From positions 62,001 through 126,000 of the forward strand of contig JBCCWS010000006.1 of NCBI GenBank assembly GCA_039193195.1: DNA of 64,000 bases, in the 5' to 3' direction. Position numbers and translations under genes: made by a program. The notes under the pieces are model-generated. The model made no database searches, was not told the DNA's origin, and saw only the letters and a program-made list of their open reading frames with translations. Source of the stretch: Pseudomonadota bacterium. Its GTDB lineage: Bacteria > Pseudomonadota > Gammaproteobacteria > Steroidobacterales > JBCBZW01. This document shows, one piece after another, positions 17,122-29,000 of the stretch. Numbering within the stretch: position 1 is the first letter of the stretch; every line of letters begins with the position of its first letter.

Positions 17122-20100
17122 TTAGAGCCGGAAACCGGCCGCGGCAAGGGTGCGCACCGTGTCTTGTACGGCACCCTCGATGATCGCCAGATCGTCGTCC
17201 GTGTGCGCTGACGAGAGGGAGCCGCAGTCGCCGCGCAGGTAGACGCCCCGTTCCAGGAGGTGCAGGCGCAGGAGCGGGCCGAGATCACTGCCGCCTAGGG
17301 GTACGAAGCCGAAGCGCGAGGCGAAGTGGGTCATCTGCAGGGGTGCGCCCTCGGCTTGCAGCCAGCCGTTGATGCGCTCGCACAGGTCTGCCGTGCGCGC
17401 ATTCAGCTGCCGCTGGAATCCGGGACCGAGCCGTTCGAGTTCGCCGAGCACCGCACACGCGGCTGCCATCGTGAGCGGGTGGCCACCGAAGGTGCTGCCG
17501 GCAGCGATACGATCGCCCGCCAGCTCCCCGCCTGACGAGCCCATCCACGGACCTCCGTCGATACGGTCCATGAACTCGCCCCGTCCGGCCACGGCTCCCA
17601 CGGGCAGGCCATTGGCCAACGGCTTGCCGTACACCGCCAGGTCCGCATCGATCCCGAAGACCCCCTGGCAGCCGCTGGGGTGCGCGCGTAGACCAAACAC
17701 GGTCTCGTCGACCACAAGCGGCACGTCCAGCCGCGATGTGAGCTCGCGCAGGTGCGTAAGGAACGTGGCGGGGTCATCGCCCAAGCGCACCGCCAGCTGG
17801 CTCTGCACAGGTTCGACGAGCACCGCCGCGATATCGCCCCCATTGAGCGCGATGGCCTCCAACGCACTCGCTTCGAGGTAGTCGAGTACCAGCACGTCAC
17901 CCGCAAGCGCCTCGGGAATCCCCGGCGGCCGTGCGCCGGGATCGAAGGGGTTCGGCGCGTACTGCATCTCATCCGCATTGCCGTGGTAGGCCCCGCGGAA
18001 GACGACCACCTTGCTGCGGCCAGTCGCGGCGCGGCAGGCGCGGACCGCCACGATCACCGCCTCCGTCCGTGTGCCCAGCAACGCCACGCGCTCGGCGGGA
18101 ATGAACTGCTGTAGTCGCGCCGCGGCTTCGCCAGCCCTCGGCGACGGTGAGCTCAGGGCGAAGCCCTTCTCGATTTCCTTCGTCAGCGCGTCGCGCAGGA
18201 AGCCAGGCGCATGGCCGAACAGCGTCGCGCCGAAACTCATGGTCAGGTCGATATAGGCGTTGCCATCCACATCGTAGAGGCGCGCGCCCTCGGCACGGTC
18301 CGCGAAGACCGGGTAGGCCACGGCGCGCAGGGAGTCGCGGTAGCCGGCCACGAAGCGCTCATCGGCCCAACGGTCATGATAGGTTGCGATCAATGATCGA
18401 GAGCCTTTGGTCCGAGACTGGTGACGCTGAGTAAGCGCGTCCAGGTAACGCTGCTCTTCGGGCGAGAGCGATGACAGGGAGTCGTAGCGCAAAGCGTCCG
18501 CCGCAGTGAGCGGCAGCGTCGCCAGCGGCGCGTCGGGATCGCGTGCGGCGGCCTCTAGCAACACCTGGGCGTGCTGCAGGCGCAGGAGCATGCGGTCCCG
18601 ATCGAAGAGCTCGGCACTGGCCTCGAGGAAGCCGACGATTTCCTCGCCATCGTCCAGTAGGGACAAGGTCAGATCGGTGCGCGCCGTCAGCCAGTCGACG
18701 TGCAGCCCCTCTACGGTCAGATCGCCCAGGCGGCCTTCGGGGCGGTCGAGAAAGCGCTTGTAGGTGAACATCGCCTGGAACACCGGCGTACGCGACAGAT
18801 CCTCGGGCAACCCCAGGGCGTCGACCAGGCGTGTGAACGGCACCTCGCCGTCGGCGTGAGCTTCGAGGGCGACGCGGCGGACCCGTAGCATCAATTCGCG
18901 GAAGCTCGGGTTGCCCTCCAGGTCGATCGGTAGCACCAGGAAGTCGTTGAAGGGTCCAACGAGTTGCTCAGCTGCGGGATGACGTCGCCCGGCACTGGAG
19001 GACCCGATCCGCAATCGGTGCTGCCCCGAATACGCGTGCAGCCACACCGCGTATAGCGAGAGCAGCGCCATGTAGAGGGTGACCCCGGCGGTGCGCGCCA
19101 GCTCCCGCACCTTGGCAGTCAGGCCTAGCGGTATGCGGACCGGCAGCACGATCCCTTCAAAGGTCTTCACGGCCGGTCGTGGATGGTCGGTGTCGAAGGC
19201 CAACGGCTCGTTGGGCCCTAGGAGCCGTGCGCGCGCGGTGGCCAGACGTTCCACCGCCTGCTCGCTCGCGAGAAGCTCTCCCTCGAAGGCGACGAGATCG
19301 TCGTAGCGCAAGCGGTTGTCGACTTCATCCTCGGACGCCACCGAGGCGCCCGTGCCTGCCGTTGCCGCTAGGTAGTGCTGCTCGATATCGCGCAACATCA
19401 CCTCGCGCGACCAGGCGTCGAACGCCAGCTGGTGGCAAACGACTATCAGCACATGGTGTTCGGGCTCAAGGCGAAGGAGGGTCGCACGCAGGAGCTGACC
19501 CAACGCCAGATCGAAGGGTTCTGCAAAATCCTCCTCAGCCCGCTCGCGTACCGCATACTCGCGCGCCAATGTGCTCCGATCGCTGAGATCCACAAACGAC
19601 AAGGCTACCGTCGTGGGCCGCAGCACCCTTTTGCGCACACGCAGGGGCGATAGCTGCTGCACGTCGAAGGCTGTGCGCAGCGGTTCATGTCGCGCTTGGA
19701 CCACGTCGAGGGCTGCCTCCAGCGCCTTCACCTCCAAGGGGCCGCGCAGGCGGCGCGCTGTGACCGTGTGGTAGAAGCGGTGCGTCGGCGGCACCTGCGG
19801 GTTGAGCGTGAACAGGCGCACCTGCGCCGACGACAGCGGTCTCTCCTGTGGCAGTTCGCCGCGGACCGGCGCGATCGCGAGCGCTGAATCCTCCACACCT
19901 ACTGCCTCCACCCACGCGGCGAGCTTGGCAGGGGTCGCCTGTTCGAACAGCTTCACCACGGGAATGTCCCGGCCCAACACGCTGCGTAGCTGCGTGGCGA
20001 CGCGGATCGCCGCCAGGGAGTGGCCGCCGAGTTCGAAGAAGTCCTCGTGGGCGCCCACGGTGTCTCGTCCCAGCACGCGGCCCATCTCATCGGCGATGAG

Positions 20101-23097
20101 CCGCTCCATCTCCGTGCGCGGCTCGACCGCATCGCGCCCGCCGCTCGCCAGATCTTGCGTGGGCTCAGGCAGCGCCCGGCGGTCGAGCTTGCCGTTCGCG
20201 CTACGCGGCATCTCGGTCAGCGGGACGAACAGGTCGGGCCGCATGTAGCCCGGCAACTCGTCCGCCAGCCAGACCTGCAGCGCCTCGAGCGAACCCCCGG
20301 GGGTGAGCACCACGTACGCGATCAACCGCACTGCACGTCCATCCGCGCCCGTCTGCACGCGCACGGCGGCGCTGCGTACCGTTTCGTGCCGCGCGATCGT
20401 CGACTCGATCTCGCCGAATTCGACGCGGAACCCACGCAGCTTCACCTGCGTGTCGCGACGCCCGACGAACGCGATACTGCCGTCCCCTCGCCGTCGCACG
20501 AGGTCACCAGTCCGGTAGCTACGACCGCCATCGCTCGCATGGGCATCGGGCAGGAAGGCCTTGGCGGAGCGCTGCGGATCTGCCAGGTAGCCGTGGGCGA
20601 GGCCGGCGCCCGCGATGTGCAGTTCACCCACAATACCGGCGGGCAGGCGCCGGCCGGCGCGGTCGAGCACCTCCAGACGCATGCCTGGCAGGGCGTGACC
20701 GATCGGCGGCAGTTCCTCCCATCCGTCCGGGTCGCCCTCCAGCCGGTGCGCGCACACCACGTGTGCCTCCGTGGGGCCGTACTGGTTGTCCAACACTACC
20801 CCGGGCGCCTGGGCCAACCAGCGTCGCATCGCTGGAGAGACGCGCAAAGCCTCACCCGCTGTCACCACCTCCCGCAGCGACCGGCTAGCCTGCGCCCGGC
20901 CGGGCGCGGCCTGCGCGATCGCGTCGAGCATGATGCACGGCGCAAACAAGCGCGTGACACCTTCGGCGTCGATAAGTTTAAGGATTTCGTTAGGATCGCG
21001 TCTCTGGGCCCGATTTGCGATGACCAGACGCCCCCCTGCAGCGAGTGTCGACAGCAGCTCCTGGAAAGCGACATCGAAGCCGACCGGTGCCAGCGCGAGG
21101 GTGACAGCACACGCCTCGGCACCCGAGCGTGCGTTTTGCCACTCGACGAGGCGCGCCAGCGTGTGGAGAGGCAACGCGACGCCCTTGGGCGCGCCGGTGG
21201 AACCCGACGTGAACAGCACGTACGCAGCTCGGGAGAGCGTGTTGTCTTGCATCGATCGTTGCAGCTCAATGCTATCGTTATTATCAGGTGCTGGATCATC
21301 CAGCAGCAAAATCGGCACAGACGCGCCCGTCGAGGCCGGAAGTACTACAGAAGCCAGGGCTTCACGAAAGGTACTGCTGGCCAACACTGCCGCCGGCGCG
21401 GCCGTCTGCAACATCCGCCGGCGTCGCCCCGCGGGCTGCTCAGGATCCAGTGGCACGCAAGTGGCGCCGATGTGAAGCACCGCGAGCAATGCCTCGACGA
21501 GATCGATCCCGGGCTCGGCTGCAACCGCGACACGATCCCCCGCCTCGACCCCCGCTGCGTGCAGCTGCCGCGCCCGCGCACGTACCCGACTGGAGAGCTC
21601 TGCGTAGCTCACGCTGACATCGTCGCAGGTCAAGGCGACGGCGTCCGGCTGGGTGGCGCCGTAGTGCAACACCCGAGGCAGGGGATCGCGTGCGTCGCGC
21701 AGCGCCTCGGTCGCGGCTGACGGCGCGGTGGCGTCCACGCCGTCGGCCAGCGGGACCCGTAGGGGAGACTTGTCGAGACAATCAGGTAGCGTCTGAAGCA
21801 CGCGCGCGAACAGCTGCACGGCGCAGGCCACCGCCTGAGGGTCCGTCCCCGTACCCCCGAGCCCCTGCACGGCGATACCCGTTCTTGGCGAGACCATGAG
21901 CGTGAACGGATAGTTCGTCTTCTCGTAGTCCCCGAGCTCGGTGATGCGCAGCCCGCTGAAACGGCCCGCGGCCTGCTCCAGCGTGGCCAGAGGCGTATTG
22001 CCCACCACGACGATGCTGTCGAACAGCGAGGTGTCACCCGGCAATTCCGCCAAGCCGCGCAATTGAGTGAGCGGTGTGTGTTCGTAGCGCCGATCTTCGG
22101 CTTGGCGACGCTGCAGATCGCGCAGCCACTCGCGAAGAGTGGGCGACGCGCCAAGGTCGGCGCGCAGCGGCAGCGTCGTGAGGCACATGCCCACGGTCGG
22201 CGTCGCCTTCGCGCCAGCGATCGCCGTCGCCGCGGCCGCATCGCGCCCGCTCGAGGTCACGCCGAACAACACGTCGCTGCGCCCACTGAGGCCCGACAGG
22301 GCAATGGCCCAGGCCCCAAGGGCCATGGTGCCGAGGGTCACCCCCGCCTGGCGTGCTGCCGCCTCGACGCGCTCGGCTGCTTCGGCGTCCAGGGTGACGG
22401 CTTGCTTAGCTACCGCGGTGGCTTTGTCCCCATCGCGCGAGGCACGGGCCATCACGCCCGCGTAGCTTGGGGCCGTGAAGTCCCCGAGGCGTTGGCGCCA
22501 GTGTTCGGTCGCCGCTGTCTGGTCCGCCGCCATCACCCGCCTGACGTGGGTCGAGAACGGCACCGAGGGTGGCAGCGACAGCGGCTTGCCCTCGCGCGCT
22601 GCCGCCACTTCGAGCAGCAGCTCGCGCGAGACCACCGGCACGGACCACCCATCGAGGAGGATGTGGTGGTAGGTCACCATGATGCGTTGGCGCTGCGCGC
22701 CTAGGCGGTAGCGATGCAAGCGCACGGCGGGCGCGCGCGTGAGGTCGAAGCCCGCGCGCCTGTCGGCAGTCAATATCTCCCCTAGGCGCGCTGCCTGCTC
22801 AGCCGCCGCGAGTCCACTGAGGTCCTCATCCACCACCGGCGTTCGCACGCGGCGGTGAACCATCTGGTAGGGACGCTCTAGGCCCTCCCAGTGGAAGCTC
22901 GTGCGCAACACGCCGTAGCGCGCGGCTACGCGCTCCCAGGCCTGGGCGAGCTCGGTCGCGTCCAGTTCGCCCTCCAGGGTCCACCACAGCTGCTGCACGT
23001 AGGTGCCTGTGCCCGGGCTGGCGAGCGTGTGAAAGAGCATGCCCGCCTGCGCCGGGGTCAGCTCATAGATGTCCTCGACGTCGGGGGAATTCGTCAT
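17122..23097 (-). CDS. NRPS-5: C-A(Pro-like)-T-C*-aminotransferase
   Basis: 1991 aa, ATG overlapping the NRPS-4 stop (ATGA). Domains: C 1-430 with intact HHILLDGW (His143-144); A about 480-985 (FTSGSTGAPKG near 632, NGKLDRRALP near 970); T near 1024 (LGGHSLAAI); a second C-family domain about 1085-1500 in which HHxxxDG reads HQLAFDA (His1222, Gln1223), so the catalytic His is absent; then a class III PLP aminotransferase (AMT) about 1530-1991 with Lys1825 in YGKPLANGLP. My reading of the A code is DVQFVAQVVK, closest to remembered proline codes (DVQ-IAHVVK). AMT domains in PKS/NRPS hybrids convert a beta-keto thioester into a beta-amino one. The likely substrate is the unreduced ketide made by the KS-AT-ACP of NRPS-4. 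There is no carrier after the AMT and no thioesterase, although this is the last NRPS in the gene order. Confidence 0.9.
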   Translation of the reverse strand: MTNSPDVEDIYELTPAQAGMLFHTLASPGTGTYVQQLWWTLEGELDATELAQAWERVAARYGVLRTSFHWEGLERPYQMVHRRVRTPVVDEDLSGLAAAEQAARLGEILTADRRAGFDLTRAPAVRLHRYRLGAQRQRIMVTYHHILLDGWSVPVVSRELLLEVAAAREGKPLSLPPSVPFSTHVRRVMAADQTAATEHWRQRLGDFTAPSYAGVMARASRDGDKATAVAKQAVTLDAEAAERVEAAARQAGVTLGTMALGAWAIALSGLSGRSDVLFGVTSSGRDAAAATAIAGAKATPTVGMCLTTLPLRADLGASPTLREWLRDLQRRQAEDRRYEHTPLTQLRGLAELPGDTSLFDSIVVVGNTPLATLEQAAGRFSGLRITELGDYEKTNYPFTLMVSPRTGIAVQGLGGTGTDPQAVACAVQLFARVLQTLPDCLDKSPLRVPLADGVDATAPSAATEALRDARDPLPRVLHYGATQPDAVALTCDDVSVSYAELSSRVRARARQLHAAGVEAGDRVAVAAEPGIDLVEALLAVLHIGATCVPLDPEQPAGRRRRMLQTAAPAAVLASSTFREALASVVLPASTGASVPILLLDDPAPDNNDSIELQRSMQDNTLSRAAYVLFTSGSTGAPKGVALPLHTLARLVEWQNARSGAEACAVTLALAPVGFDVAFQELLSTLAAGGRLVIANRAQRRDPNEILKLIDAEGVTRLFAPCIMLDAIAQAAPGRAQASRSLREVVTAGEALRVSPAMRRWLAQAPGVVLDNQYGPTEAHVVCAHRLEGDPDGWEELPPIGHALPGMRLEVLDRAGRRLPAGIVGELHIAGAGLAHGYLADPQRSAKAFLPDAHASDGGRSYRTGDLVRRRGDGSIAFVGRRDTQVKLRGFRVEFGEIESTIARHETVRSAAVRVQTGADGRAVRLIAYVVLTPGGSLEALQVWLADELPGYMRPDLFVPLTEMPRSANGKLDRRALPEPTQDLASGGRDAVEPRTEMERLIADEMGRVLGRDTVGAHEDFFELGGHSLAAIRVATQLRSVLGRDIPVVKLFEQATPAKLAAWVEAVGVEDSALAIAPVRGELPQERPLSSAQVRLFTLNPQVPPTHRFYHTVTARRLRGPLEVKALEAALDVVQARHEPLRTAFDVQQLSPLRVRKRVLRPTTVALSFVDLSDRSTLAREYAVRERAEEDFAEPFDLALGQLLRATLLRLEPEHHVLIVVCHQLAFDAWSREVMLRDIEQHYLAATAGTGASVASEDEVDNRLRYDDLVAFEGELLASEQAVERLATARARLLGPNEPLAFDTDHPRPAVKTFEGIVLPVRIPLGLTAKVRELARTAGVTLYMALLSLYAVWLHAYSGQHRLRIGSSSAGRRHPAAEQLVGPFNDFLVLPIDLEGNPSFRELMLRVRRVALEAHADGEVPFTRLVDALGLPEDLSRTPVFQAMFTYKRFLDRPEGRLGDLTVEGLHVDWLTARTDLTLSLLDDGEEIVGFLEASAELFDRDRMLLRLQHAQVLLEAAARDPDAPLATLPLTAADALRYDSLSSLSPEEQRYLDALTQRHQSRTKGSRSLIATYHDRWADERFVAGYRDSLRAVAYPVFADRAEGARLYDVDGNAYIDLTMSFGATLFGHAPGFLRDALTKEIEKGFALSSPSPRAGEAAARLQQFIPAERVALLGTRTEAVIVAVRACRAATGRSKVVVFRGAYHGNADEMQYAPNPFDPGARPPGIPEALAGDVLVLDYLEASALEAIALNGGDIAAVLVEPVQSQLAVRLGDDPATFLTHLRELTSRLDVPLVVDETVFGLRAHPSGCQGVFGIDADLAVYGKPLANGLPVGAVAGRGEFMDRIDGGPWMGSSGGELAGDRIAAGSTFGGHPLTMAAACAVLGELERLGPGFQRQLNARTADLCERINGWLQAEGAPLQMTHFASRFGFVPLGGSDLGPLLRLHLLERGVYLRGDCGSLSSAHTDDDLAIIEGAVQDTVRTLAAAGFRL

Positions 23098-26000
23098 GAG
23101 GCGTCTTCCTCGCGTCGCTCATCGTGCGTCGCCGTCTGCGCGAGGGCCAACAGGCGCTCTAGGTCATTGGCATTGATCTGGGTGGCACTCACGGCAGTGG
23201 GAGCGTCGCCGCCATTCGCTTGCCTCTCCGCCGCAGCAAGCTCGCCAGTGTCGATGGGGGCCGGGCTCTCGTCGCAGGCCCGAACATCCGTGGGCACATC
23301 AGCCTCGACCGTCACCGCCGTGCGCTGCAGGATCGCCGCGGTGTTCGCCGCGAGCTCGGCAACCGAGTCGGCACGATGCACCTGTGGCGAGTAGGTGATC
23401 GCCAGGTGCACGCCCGGCGCGGACGAGGCATCACGGACCACGTCGATCTCCAACAAGGGATGGCGCCGTGCCTTGGGGCAGGACCACGGCGCAGGCACGG
23501 GCGCCCTCAGCCGTGACCAGCCCGCGACCTGATCGCCGATCGCTGGGCACTCGCGCACCAGCACCTCCGCCGCCTGATCGTACCCGTCGAGCATTCCGTC
23601 GACCGCGGCGTCCAGCGCTGCCCGCACCGTTTCCACCGTGGGCGGCCAGGACCCAAGCGCGGCATTGACCTGCACATCGACGTACCGGGTGTAGGCCCCC
23701 ACGGCGCCCGTCGGGTACGCCACCGCGTCGCGCTCATCCACGGCCACCGCGAGGGTCGCCTGGGCCACCCCTTTCCACTCGCCGACCACCTCGGCAACCG
23801 CTGCCACCAATACCGGGAGAGACTCGGGCTCGCACGCCAAGGGCTGGCTTAGCGTCGCTACGCCGCCCGCACGCGCCTCGCCGAGGGGCATGTCGCGGGG
23901 GAGCTTGCTGTCCGTGTGGCGATTCGTCGTCGGCGCGGGCGCCTCCAGCGCTCGCAACAGCGACGCGTCGGCGTGCTCAGCGAAGCACCTGGCGCCAGGA
24001 TCCGCGCCGGCGCTATCGGGGGTGGCAACCTCAGCGGCCGGGGCGTCGGCCGAGGCCGCGAGGTGAGCGATGAGATCACCGAGCAGCGGCTCAACGGACC
24101 ATGCGTCAGCGACAAGACCGTGCACGAGTACGGCCAGCTCAACCGCCTCGTCCGCCTCCAAGCGGATGGCGGCGGCGACCGGGCCTGCCACCGGGTCCAG
24201 GGTCCGCGCAATCTCACGAAGCACGTCAGTGCGGGTGCGCTCGGGCGATAGGGTGTGGGTGGCGACGAGCCACGAGGCCTGCGCTTCGCTCACCAGGCGC
24301 TGCACCCAATCGCCTTGGGCGTGCGCGGCGCGAAGGCGCAGACACCCGTGGCGCCTCGTGCAGGCGTGGGCCGCTGCCGCAAGGGCGGCCTCACTGAGGG
24401 CCCTGCCCTGCGCCTCGTCCGGCGCGGCAAGCCCTACGTGTACGGGTGCCCCGCCAGCGGCCAGCCATCGGCGTTGTTGCGTTGTCCACGATACGATGCG
24501 ACGCGGGCGCGCCGAGCCCCTGCGCTGCACCGACGCCACAAGCGCCTCGGGAGTTCGCGCTTCGTTCAGGGCCCGAACGTACTCCGTAGGTATCACCCGC
24601 GTCGCCGTCTCATCGTCGGACGCGCCCGCCGCCGCCGCACCGTGCTCGCCCTCCACCGGACGCAGCACCGCAGTGAGCGCACCGACGGTTTGGCTCTCGA
24701 AAAGATCCGCGGGATCGACGCCGAAGCCGGCCTCCTGCAGGAGCGCGAGCACCTGCAGGGCCTGCAGTGAATCGCCGCCGAGTTCGAAGAAGTCATCGTT
24801 ACGACCGATCTCGGCGATCCCCAGCACCTGCTCCCAGATCTGGGCCACGGACTGCTCAAGATCGCCCGCTGGCGCCACGTAGGGCGTGGAGCGCATCGCA
24901 GGTGCCGCCTTCGCGACGGTCTCCGGTGGGCTAACCGCCCCGTCGGTCGCCACCGTGTGCGGCTCGATCGCCGCGGGGGTCGCACTGCGAAGGCCGAACA
25001 GATCCGCCCCCGGCACCGGATCGACCCAATGGCGCTCCCGCGCGAAAGGATAGGTAGGCAACGGCACACGACGGCCGCGCCCGCCGGCAAGTGCCTGTGC
25101 GAAATCGAGCTTGGCGCCACGCAACCAGAGCGCCGACGTCGCCTGCGTCAGCGGGTCGCCGCCGTTCGCATCCCCAGGCAAGGTGGGGACCACCGACAGC
25201 TCGCCGTGACGCGCAGCCAGTGTCGTCAGCGCCCGTCCGGGGCCTGCCTCCAGACCGATCGCGTCCGTCGCCTCCACAAGGCTCGTGAGCGCATCGGCGA
25301 AACGTACCGGCGACACGAGTTGCGCCGCCCAGAAGGCCGGATCCTGCGCTTGCTCGGCGCTCATCCAGCGCCCCGTGTGGGCGGAGACAATAGGCGTGTT
25401 CGGTGGCTGTCGCTCAACGCCCGCGAGCGCGGCGTGGAAGGGCTCGACGGCGGGCGCCATCGCCGGCACGTGGAAGGCGTGAGAGGTCGGCAGTTGACGG
25501 TACCGCACGCCCTGCGCATCGAGGAGTGCAGCGAAGGCGGTAATCGAGGGCTCATCGCCTCCGACCGTCACATCAGTCGATCCGTTGACTGCGCTGACGT
25601 GAACGTCGGGGCTCTCCTCTCGTGCCAGCAGGGCCTCCACCTCGTCCCGCCTAGCGCGCACGGCGAGCATGTTGCCCTTCGGTTGGGCGGCCAGCAGCTG
25701 GCCCCGCAGTGCGACCAGGTAGGCCGCATCCTCGAGGGTGAACACACCGGCGTGGGTCGCCGCCACCAGCTCGCCGAGGCTGTGCCCAAGCAGCGCGCCC
25801 GGGTGGACGCCGCGTGCGGACCACGCCCGCGCCAGGGCCAGTTCGAGCACGAACAGCGCCGGCTGGGCGCACTCCGTGCGCGCCAGCAGCGCTTCACCGT
25901 CGGCCGCATGGGGATCCAGCAGCAGCGTGCGCAGGCCCTGCGGCACATCCACTCCCACGCGCGCGAGCGCCGCTTCCATCGCCTGCAGCACCTCCTCGAA

Positions 26001-29000
26001 GGCCTCGCGAAACACCGCGTCGCTGGCGTAAGGCTGCGCGGCCATGCCGGGCGTCTGCGCCCCCTGGCCGGGGAACAGGAGGGTCACCGATGCATCCCGC
26101 GCCAATGCAGTGCGGCTATGAACGTGCTCAGGTCGTTCGCCGCGCAGGGCCCGAATCGCCTCCTGCCGATCGACACACAGGACCGCGCGGCGCAAGGCGT
26201 GCGCTCGACGTCCCGTCGCGAGGGTCCAGGCGACGTCGTCCAGCGTCAGGTCCGGCCGTCGCTCCAGCTGATCGGCGAGCGACGCGCCGATCTGCGCGAG
26301 GGCCTCCTCCCGGTGCGCCGACAGGGTGAGCCAGGTCAACCGCGCCTCGTCGGCGAGCGCTGTCGCCGCCCGCGCCGGCGCTGGCGGTGGCCCGCCGAGC
26401 ACGGCGTGTACGTTGGTGCCCCCGATGCCAAAGGAACTCACGCCCGCTCGGCGCTGTGGCGGGGGCCGTGTCAACGGCTCGCACGCTGTGACCACCTTGA
26501 AGGGTGACTGCTCCAGAGCCAGGCGGGGATTGGGCTGCTCGAAGTGCAGCGTCGGCGGTACCTCCCCATGGGACAGGGCGAGCACGGCCTTGATAAAGCC
26601 CGCCACTCCGGCCGCGGCGTCCAGGTGACCGATGTTCGACTTCACGGTGCCGAGCCAGGTGGTGCCGCGCAGTGCCTGCTGCCCGCCGTAGGCCTGCGTC
26701 AGGGCGGTGACCTCGATGGGGTCGCCGATGAGCGTGCCGGTGCCGTGCGCTTCGACGAAGTCGATCTCCTGCGGGGCGACGCCGGCGCGGGCGAGCGCGT
26801 GGGAGATCACGCTGGCCTGGCCCTCGAGACCGGGCGCCGAATAGCCCGGCTTGCCGGCGCCATCGTTGTTCATTGCCGAGCCGAGCAGCACCGCGTGGAC
26901 CGTGTCACCGTCGGCGCGCGCATCGTCCAGGCGCTTTAACACCACCATGCCGAGGCCGCTGCCGAAGACGGTGCCGGCCGCCTGCGCATCGAAGGCGCGG
27001 CAGCGACCGTCGGGCGAGTTGATGCCGCCGGGTTGATAGCGGTAGCCGCGGCCCTGCAGGGCGTTGACCGTGACCCCGCCCGCCAAGGCCACGTCCGCAT
27101 CGCCGCTGCGCAAGCTCTGGGCGGCGAGGTGCACGGCGACCAGCGAAGACGAGCAGCCGGACTGAACGGTGACGGCGGGGCCGTCGAGGTCGAGATGATA
27201 GGCGATACGCGTGGCTAGGTTATCGATCCTGTTCGCGTGGCGCACGGCCGTCGCGCCCACGCTGGCTAGGAGCGCCGGCGAGGTGGCGAGATTGGTCAGG
27301 AAGTAGCTGCCGAGGCCGGCGCCCGCGAACACGCCCACACGGCCCGCCTCGCGGCCCGGGGCGATGCCCGCATGCTCCATCGCCGTCCAGGCCAGCTCCA
27401 TCAGCAAGCGGTGCTGCGGATCCATGATCTGCGCTTGGCGCGGCGAGATCGAGAAGAAGCTGGCGTCGAACAGCTCGATGTCATCGAGTACAGGACTCGC
27501 CGCCACGTAGCGCGGGTCATTCAGCAGGCGCTCGTCGACGCCGGCGGCACGCAGGGCCTCGGTGTCCAGTCGCCGAACGCCGTCGCGCCCGCTGCGCAGG
27601 TGCTCCCAGAACGCGTCCACGGTGGGCGCTTCCGGGAAACGCGCCGCCAAGCCCACCACGGCGATGCGAGCGTCCGTGGCATGGGCGACGGGCGGCGTGA
27701 CGACGCTTGCGCGGCCTGACGAAGCTGTGGGTGCCCCGTCCGAGGCGGTACGTGGGCCCGCGGCGGGCTGATCACCGATCCACCGCGCCTGCGCCGCCAC
27801 CGTGGGATAGCGGAACAGTTCGGTGATCAAAATCTCTCGCGCGAAGCGGGACTCGAGGCGACTCATGAGCTGCACGAGCAGCAGCGAGTGGCCGCCGAGG
27901 TCGAAGAAGTTGTCCTCCACGCCAACGCGCTCGAGCCCTAGGAGCTCCGCCCATATCGCCGCGATATCGCGCTCGACGCGCCCACGGGGCGCCACGAAGT
28001 GCGTCTCTAGATCCGGCCGCTCCGCCTCCGGGGCCGGCAGCGCCTGGCGATCGATCTTGCCATTCCCGGTCAGCGGCAGCGTGCGCAGGAACACCCAGTG
28101 GCCGGGCCGCATGTAGACGGGCAAGTGGGTTCTCACCCACTCGCGCAGCGCACCGGACTCGAGCCGTTTGCCGGTCGACGGCGCGACCCAGGCAGCCAGA
28201 CGCAGATCGGCGCCGGTCTGCTGGCCGGCGGGCCCCACGGCCACCTGAGCGACGTCCAGGTGCGCTGCGATGACCGCCTCGATCTCCTCGGGCTCCACGC
28301 GAAAGCCACGCACTTTCAGCTGGAAATCGGTACGCCCGAGATAGGCCAAAGCGCCATCCGCGAGACGGCGTACGCGATCGCCCGTGCGGTACATACGCGC
28401 CCCGGGGGCCTCGGCGAAGGGATCCGGTAGGAAGCGGGCGGCCGTCAAGACAGGCCGATTGTGGTAGCCCTCGGCAACGGTAGGCCCGCCGATGAAAAGC
28501 TCGCCGACGACCCCGTCGGGCACTGGCCAGCCGTAGCGATCCAGCACGTAGAGCCGTGCGTGCCCCAGGGCGTGGCCTATCGGCACGGCGCCGGCCGCCT
28601 CGGCGGACCCCGCACGGGCATCGCCCACCACCGCGCCGACGGTCGTCTCCGTGGGACCGTAATGGTTGAGTACGGTGGGCACGGTTTCGGCGACACGGTC
28701 CACCAGTGCACGCGGCAAGGCCTCTCCGCCACACAGCAGCACCTGACGCGGCAGGATCGCCCGCTGCGTTTGCGCGTCACCGGCGCCGTCGAGGAGCGCG
28801 CCCAGGTGTGAGGGGACGATCTTCAGGACGTCCAAGGGTGCCTCACGCAGAGCGTCTCCCAACACCCGCGCGTTACCCATGGCCTCTTCGCCGAGCAGGC
28901 GGATGGTGCCGCCGCTCACGAGCGGTGGAAACAGGGTCGTGTGCCCGAGGTCTGCGGCGAGCGTCGACAGGTTGCCCCACCGCGCGCCCGCCCCCACGTC

